From NCBI GenBank assembly GCA_041311015.1, contig JBFYKG010000045.1, positions 1 through 11,205 of the forward strand: a stretch of 11,205 nt of DNA, written 5' to 3'. A program made the position numbers and the translations under genes. Under the pieces are notes generated by a model. It had not been told where the DNA came from and did not search any database. It saw only the letters and a program-made list of their open reading frames with translations. Shown piece by piece: positions 7,083 to 11,205 of the stretch. This DNA comes from Fluviibacter sp041311015 (GTDB lineage Bacteria > Pseudomonadota > Gammaproteobacteria > Burkholderiales > Rhodocyclaceae). The stretch's first letter is position 1, and the number at the start of each line of letters is the position of its first letter.

Positions 7083-8315
7083 ATGCAGATCAATATTGCA
7101 CCGGCGTTCCGTGCTGATCAGGATATCGATACCTTCAAGTCGATTGTGAACAAATGCGTTCACTGTGGCTTCTGCACGGCGACGTGTCCTACCTATCAGG
7201 TACTGGGAGACGAGCTCGATGGCCCACGGGGGCGGATCTATCTGATGAAGGAGATGGTTGAGGGCGCGCCTGTTACGGCCAAGACTCAGTCGCACCTCGA
7301 TCGCTGCCTCACCTGTCGTAATTGCGAATCGACCTGTCCCTCTGGCGTCCGATACGGCCGCCTTGTTGATATCGGGCGCCGTTATATCGATGAGCGCGTG
7401 GCGCGGCCATTGCATCAGCAGCTAATGCGCTGGTCAATCCGGGAAACCCTGAGTCGCCGTGCGGTGTTTTCAGTGCTCTATGGCATTGCCCGACTGCTTC
7501 GCCCTGTCATGCCACCGACCCTGAAAAAGAAGATTCAGTTGCCGCAACCGGCAGGTGAATGGCCGGTGGGCAAGGCAACGCGCCAGATGCTGCTGCACGA
7601 AGGTTGTGTGCAACCCGCACTGATGCCGAATGTTGATTCGGCAACGGCTCGTGTGTTCGATAAGCTCGGCATCAAATTGCTGAAGGCGCCCAAGGCCGAG
7701 TGCTGTGGTGCGATCCGCCAGCATCTCGACGACCATCAGGGCGCCGAAGCCCAGATGAAGCGCAACATTGATGCCTGGTGGCCCTATCTGGGCCGGGGCG
7801 TGGATACGATTGTGATCAACGCCTCGGGTTGCGGTGCCATGATCAAGCATTATGGGGAGGTTCTGGCGCATGACCCGCGCTACGCCGAAAGGGCTGCCCG
7901 TATTTCTGGCATGGCCAGGGATGTGAGCGAAATCCTTCCCGAATATACCGAACAGATCCGGACGTTGGTTCAGGCTAAAGCCGAGTCAAATCTCCCGCAA
8001 CGCGTCACGTACCATCCGCCCTGTACATTGCAACATGCGCAGAAGATCCGTGGACCTGTCGAAGATCTGCTGACGCAACTGGGTGTGACCGTCAAACTCT
8101 GTCAGGATAGTCATCTCTGCTGTGGCTCGGCGGGGACCTATGCAATTCTGCAACCCGAGATGTCACAAACACTGCTGGCGCGTAAACTTGATCATCTGCT
8201 CAAGACGGATCCGGAGGAAATTGTGTCGGCCAATGTGGGCTGTATCAATCATCTGCAATCGGGTACCGATGTGCCGGTGCGCCACTGGGTTGAGTTGATC
8301 GATCGCATGATCTAA
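7083..8315 (+). CDS. glcF: Glycolate oxidase, iron-sulfur subunit GlcF
   Basis: Electron-transfer subunit of glycolate oxidase, linking the flavin subunits to the quinone pool at the membrane. The 410 residues match E. coli GlcF (407). Two 4Fe-4S ferredoxin motifs lie at the N-terminus: CVHCGFCTATCPTY with Cys25, 28, 31 and 35, and CLTCRNCESTCPSG with Cys75, 78, 81 and 85. Two cysteine-rich CCG domains follow, with Cys207-Cys208 (ECCGAIRQHL) and Cys346-Cys347 (HLCCGSAGTYAIL), preceded by INASGCGAMIKHY and THPPC-like YHPPCTLQHAQ. No transmembrane segment is seen, so membrane contact would be peripheral. The ATG at 7083 has GAGG at 7071-7074, which overlaps the glcE stop, with 8-nt spacing. The downstream gene lutA starts 17 bp later. 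Confidence 0.96.
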   Translation: MQINIAPAFRADQDIDTFKSIVNKCVHCGFCTATCPTYQVLGDELDGPRGRIYLMKEMVEGAPVTAKTQSHLDRCLTCRNCESTCPSGVRYGRLVDIGRRYIDERVARPLHQQLMRWSIRETLSRRAVFSVLYGIARLLRPVMPPTLKKKIQLPQPAGEWPVGKATRQMLLHEGCVQPALMPNVDSATARVFDKLGIKLLKAPKAECCGAIRQHLDDHQGAEAQMKRNIDAWWPYLGRGVDTIVINASGCGAMIKHYGEVLAHDPRYAERAARISGMARDVSEILPEYTEQIRTLVQAKAESNLPQRVTYHPPCTLQHAQKIRGPVEDLLTQLGVTVKLCQDSHLCCGSAGTYAILQPEMSQTLLARKLDHLLKTDPEEIVSANVGCINHLQSGTDVPVRHWVELIDRMI

Positions 8316-8332
8316 ACTGCTGAACATATACC

Positions 8333-9148
8333 ATGAGCGCTCAAACAACATCGGCATCAATCTCCTCGAATGGAACATCGCTGAGCCAACCGGTGACTGA
8401 TGTCTATTTTTTCTGCACGTGTCTGGTCGATCTGTTCGTGCCCGAGGCTGGGCTCGATGCCGTGACGCTACTCGAAAGTACAGGCATTCGCGTTCATTTC
8501 CCCGAGGATCAAACCTGTTGTGGGCAACCGGCCTATACCAGTGGTCAGCCGGACGAAGCACGTGCGGTAGCCCGTCAGCAATTGGGGTTGTTTCCACAGC
8601 CCTGGCCCATTGTGCTGCCTTCGGGGTCGTGTGCCGGCATGATGCGTCACCACTATGCCAGCCTATTTGAAGGTACGGCCGATCTACCCCGTGCTGAAGC
8701 GGTTGCCCAGCGTGTCTGGGAACTTTCAGAGTTTCTGGTCGATGTGCTGGGTGTGCAGTTAACAGATCAGGGACCGCCAACCCGGGTGGCCTTGCATACA
8801 TCATGCTCGGCCCGTCGCGAAACGGGTGCTTTGCGCACGACCCGCGCCTTGCTCGGCCAGTTGGAACAGGTCACGCTGGAGATCCAGGATCACGAGTCAG
8901 AGTGCTGTGGTTTTGGCGGTATGTTCAGTGTAAGACATCCCGAGATTTCCGGCGGCATCGTACGAGACAAGGTTGCCGCGATTCGCGGCTGCGGCGCGCA
9001 AAGCCTGGTGACCGGTGATTGTGGCTGCATGCTCAACATTACCGGCCATGCGGCTAAAACGGGCAAGCCGATCCCCGGCCAACACCTGGCCAGTTTTCTG
9101 CTGGAACGGGCGCTGGGTCTCCCCTCGGCCAAGGACCGTACCGAATGA
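8333..9148 (+). CDS. lutA: L-lactate oxidation iron-sulfur protein LutA (LldE/YkgE family)
   Basis: CCG-domain subunit of the LutABC complex, which oxidises L-lactate to pyruvate without an FMN lactate dehydrogenase. The 271-residue protein has the two cysteine-rich repeats that define the family. Repeat 1 holds CTC (Cys28, Cys30), CCGQPAYTSG (Cys62-63) and SGSCAGM (Cys100). Repeat 2 holds HTSCSARRE (Cys158), ECCGFGGMFSV (Cys191-192) and TGDCGCMLNI (Cys230, Cys232). This pattern is characteristic of CCG proteins such as the HdrB type, which hold an iron-sulfur cluster. The first 23 residues, rich in Ser and Thr, come before the usual family start (VYFFCTC) and no ribosome-binding site precedes the ATG, so a later start such as the in-frame GTG at 8393 is possible. 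It is 17 bp after glcF and overlaps lutC by ATGA. The family is sure; L-lactate as substrate is from family knowledge. Confidence 0.92.
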   Translation: MSAQTTSASISSNGTSLSQPVTDVYFFCTCLVDLFVPEAGLDAVTLLESTGIRVHFPEDQTCCGQPAYTSGQPDEARAVARQQLGLFPQPWPIVLPSGSCAGMMRHHYASLFEGTADLPRAEAVAQRVWELSEFLVDVLGVQLTDQGPPTRVALHTSCSARRETGALRTTRALLGQLEQVTLEIQDHESECCGFGGMFSVRHPEISGGIVRDKVAAIRGCGAQSLVTGDCGCMLNITGHAAKTGKPIPGQHLASFLLERALGLPSAKDRTE

Positions 9149-9807
9149 GTGCGATGTCTGCCCGCGAAAAGATTCTGGGGCGTCTGCGGGCGGCCAACGC
9201 CGCTGCGTCGGCCGCGCCTGACGTGGTCTCTTTTTACGCACAGCGCCCGCATGACGACCATGCGACCCGTGTCGAACGTCTGGTTCTGAATCTGAAGAAC
9301 GCGATGGCCGAGGTGCACCGAACATCGTCTGCCGAACTGCCTGCAACCGTCGCCCGTATCGTGAATGACAAAGGCTTGGCGACAGTGGCAATCGGACCGG
9401 AAGTTCTGGCACAGGCTTTGCTCTGTGACGCATTGAAGACGGCCTGCACTCTGTTGCCGGTCACGACAGCGCGTGCTGAGGAATCGGCACTTTTTAACCG
9501 GGTCGATGCGGGCCTCACGTTGTCGCATGCCGCGATTGCCGAAACCGGGACGGTGGTCCTGTGGTGTGGGCCACAGGCGCCCCGGCTACTGTCGCTAGTC
9601 CCACCGGTGCATCTGGTGGTGGTCGATGCAAGCCATACAGTGGATACGTTGTTTGATCTGATGCACCAGCAGGATTGGTCAAAGAGTCTGCCCACTAACG
9701 TGGTACTGGTATCGAGTCCCTCCAAGACTGCCGACATCCAGCAGACCCTGGCCTATGGTGCGCATGGCCCGAAGCAGTTAGTCGTGCTGCTGGTGGAGGA
9801 CCGCTAA
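9145..9807 (+). CDS. lutC: L-lactate oxidation protein LutC (LUD domain, LldG/YkgG family)
   Basis: Third component of the LutABC lactate-oxidation complex, a stand-alone LUD-domain protein; its precise chemical role is not settled. The 220 residues are typical of the family. The N-terminus SAREKILGRLRAANA is the common LutC/LldG opening. The LUD core lies in the second half, with LSHAAIAETGTVVLWCGPQA around residues 128-147 (AETGT from Ala132), then LSLVPPVHLVVVDASHTV and a C-terminal GAHGPKQLVVLLVEDR. The GAHGP motif is the usual end, where homologs read GVHGP. The ATG overlaps the lutA stop (ATGA at 9145-9148) and has AAGGA at 9131-9135. Its stop overlaps the lutB start as TAATG. Here lutC comes before lutB, unlike the lutABC order of B. 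subtilis and the matching ykgEFG order of E. coli. Confidence 0.93.
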   Translation: MSAMSAREKILGRLRAANAAASAAPDVVSFYAQRPHDDHATRVERLVLNLKNAMAEVHRTSSAELPATVARIVNDKGLATVAIGPEVLAQALLCDALKTACTLLPVTTARAEESALFNRVDAGLTLSHAAIAETGTVVLWCGPQAPRLLSLVPPVHLVVVDASHTVDTLFDLMHQQDWSKSLPTNVVLVSSPSKTADIQQTLAYGAHGPKQLVVLLVEDR

Positions 9808-11205
9808 TGGCGCAGCCCATGCACTTTGTGCCGGTGGCCGAGTTCCGGGATCGCGCCCGTACGGTGGTGGCCAACCCCGATCTGCAGAAGAGTCTTCGTG
9901 GCGCCATGGATTTTCTGCAGGCCAAACGATCCGCCCAGTTTCCTGATGATGCCGAACTGCAGCGCTTGCGTGATCTGGGCGAAGCTATCCGCAAAGCGAG
10001 TCTTTCCCGGTTGCCTGATCTGCTCGTTATGCTGGAGGAAAGGCTAACGGCCAATGGGATTCAGGTCCACTGGGCCGAAACACCGGAAGAAGCGAACCGG
10101 CTCTTTATCGACATTGCCCAGCGCCATAACGCCCGCGCCGTCATCAAGGGCAAGTCGATGGTCAGTGAGGAGATGGAACTTAACCATGCACTGCAGGCCG
10201 TGGGCATTGATGCCCTGGAGTCCGACATGGGTGAATACATCGTCCAGCTTGCTGACGAGAAGCCATCGCACATCATCATGCCGGCCATCCACAAAACCAA
10301 GGTGGAAATTGCTGAGCTGTTCGCCAAACGCATCCCGGGGGTTGATTACACCGATTCGGTGGACGAACTGATCCAGATCGGGCGCAAGGTATTGCGCGAG
10401 AAGTTTGCAAGTGCAGACATTGGTGTTTCCGGTGTCAATGTCATGGTGGCGGAAACTGGCACCCTTTGCCTGGTCGAGAACGAAGGCAATGGCCGGATGA
10501 GCACCACGGTACCGCGCATCCATATCGCCATTACAGGCATTGAAAAGGTTGTCGAGAATCTTGAACACGTACCGCCGCTGCTGAGCCTGCTGACACGCTC
10601 GGCGACGGGGCAGGCCATTACCACGTATGTGAACATGATTTCTTCGCCACGTAAGCCGGATGAGCTAGATGGGCCGGATGAAGTGCATCTGATTCTGCTC
10701 GACAACGGACGCACCCAGGCTTATGCCGACGAACAGCTACGTTCGACCCTGCAATGTATCCGCTGCGGCGCCTGTATGAATCATTGCCCTGTTTACACAC
10801 GCGTCGGTGGTCACGCCTATGGCACGACCTATCCCGGGCCAATCGGCAAGATCATTTCGCCGCATCTGCTGGGGCTGGATGCCACCTATGGCTTAGCGAC
10901 AGCCTCCACCTTGTGCGGGGCCTGTGCCGAGGTATGCCCGGTTCGGATCCCGATTCCTGATCTGCTAATCCGTCTACGCACTGAGGCCTATCAGAATCCG
11001 GCAACGGCCAGCGAGGCCGTCCGGGGTGCCGGTTCTGCGTACTCGTCCGTGGCGATGGCGCTATGGCACCTGTGGGCAGCCACCTACCGTTATCCAGCGT
11101 TGTACAAGGCGTTTACCTGGTGTGCAACCAGGTTTCGTTGGTTGACGCCTAAGAAGCAGGGTGGCTGGACGGTCAATCACAAGGCTATGCAACCGGCACG
11201 CCGGC
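9807..11205 (+). CDS. lutB: L-lactate oxidation iron-sulfur protein LutB (LldF/YkgF family), 3' end cut by window
   Basis: Main subunit of LutABC, combining a LUD domain with a two-cluster ferredoxin domain. From the ATG at 9807 the frame stays open for 466 codons to the right edge; homologs are about 470-490 residues, so nearly the whole protein is present. The LUD part carries KGKSMVSEEMELNHAL at 114-129, then MGEYIVQLADEKPSHIIMPA with HKTK, and ETGTLCLVENEGNGRMSTT from Glu216. The ferredoxin part has CIRCGACMNHCPVY (Cys317, 320, 323, 327) followed by GGHAYGTTYPGPIG, then CGACAEVCPVRIPI (Cys370, 373, 377). The end, LTPKKQGGWTVNH, matches the usual C-terminal area near the family's end. A strong GGAGGA at 9795-9800 lies 6 nt before the ATG, inside the end of lutC, and TAATG couples translation of the two genes. 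Confidence 0.95.
   Translation, partial: MAQPMHFVPVAEFRDRARTVVANPDLQKSLRGAMDFLQAKRSAQFPDDAELQRLRDLGEAIRKASLSRLPDLLVMLEERLTANGIQVHWAETPEEANRLFIDIAQRHNARAVIKGKSMVSEEMELNHALQAVGIDALESDMGEYIVQLADEKPSHIIMPAIHKTKVEIAELFAKRIPGVDYTDSVDELIQIGRKVLREKFASADIGVSGVNVMVAETGTLCLVENEGNGRMSTTVPRIHIAITGIEKVVENLEHVPPLLSLLTRSATGQAITTYVNMISSPRKPDELDGPDEVHLILLDNGRTQAYADEQLRSTLQCIRCGACMNHCPVYTRVGGHAYGTTYPGPIGKIISPHLLGLDATYGLATASTLCGACAEVCPVRIPIPDLLIRLRTEAYQNPATASEAVRGAGSAYSSVAMALWHLWAATYRYPALYKAFTWCATRFRWLTPKKQGGWTVNHKAMQPARR

Noticed and set aside
8163..8804. 213-codon open frame on the minus strand across the glcF-lutA junction
   Set aside because: It overlaps two well-supported genes in antisense and has a low-complexity His/Arg/Pro-rich translation typical of a shadow frame.
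8890..9528. 212-codon open frame on the minus strand across lutA-lutC
   Set aside because: It is antisense to the CCG motif of LutA and the start of LutC, has an Arg- and Cys-rich translation without a domain, and no promoter or ribosome-binding site was seen.

Overview
The window is an ordinary-composition bacterial chromosome segment, roughly 57% G+C by eye, densely coding, with no tRNA, rRNA, CRISPR array, insertion sequence or phage gene seen. The protein types (outer-membrane barrel with signal peptide, GcvA-like LysR regulator, bacterial PEP carboxylase, three-subunit glycolate oxidase, LutABC) point to a Gram-negative proteobacterium. PEP carboxylase next to glycolate oxidase would suit an autotroph that must salvage Rubisco-derived glycolate (for example an acidithiobacillus- or thiobacillus-like chemolithotroph), but this placement is inference and no marker gene in the window settles it.

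Layout. Positions 1-501 (minus strand) hold the N-terminal 167 codons of a porin-like beta-barrel protein that runs off the left edge. A 58-bp divergent intergenic region with a 10-bp palindrome separates it from a LysR-family regulator (560-1459, plus). After a 93-bp gap with a TATAAT box and inverted repeats comes ppc, phosphoenolpyruvate carboxylase (1553-4342). A 125-bp gap with palindromes and a second TATAAT box leads into six closely packed plus-strand genes: glcD (4468-5940), glcE (5972-7072), glcF (7083-8315), lutA (8333-9148), lutC (9145-9807) and lutB (9807 to the right edge, 3' end cut off). The last two junctions are ATGA and TAATG overlaps, so the six genes are very probably one operon.

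How the genes fit together. GlcDEF is a membrane-associated flavin/iron-sulfur oxidase that turns glycolate into glyoxylate (the family can also take D-lactate). LutABC is the iron-sulfur complex that oxidises L-lactate to pyruvate. Together they make a 2-hydroxyacid oxidation unit that feeds electrons to the respiratory chain and yields glyoxylate and pyruvate. PEP carboxylase makes oxaloacetate from PEP and bicarbonate. An identical 12-base promoter-like element lies in front of both ppc and glcD, which hints that the two transcription units share promoter architecture. No transporter or dedicated glycolate or lactate regulator (GlcC, LldR, LutR) is visible; the only regulator is the upstream LysR protein, whose more likely target is the divergent porin gene.

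I found no clearly new biological system. The points most worth following are the joined glcDEF-lutACB arrangement with its A-C-B lut order, the repeated promoter element, and the palindromes in the three regulatory gaps.
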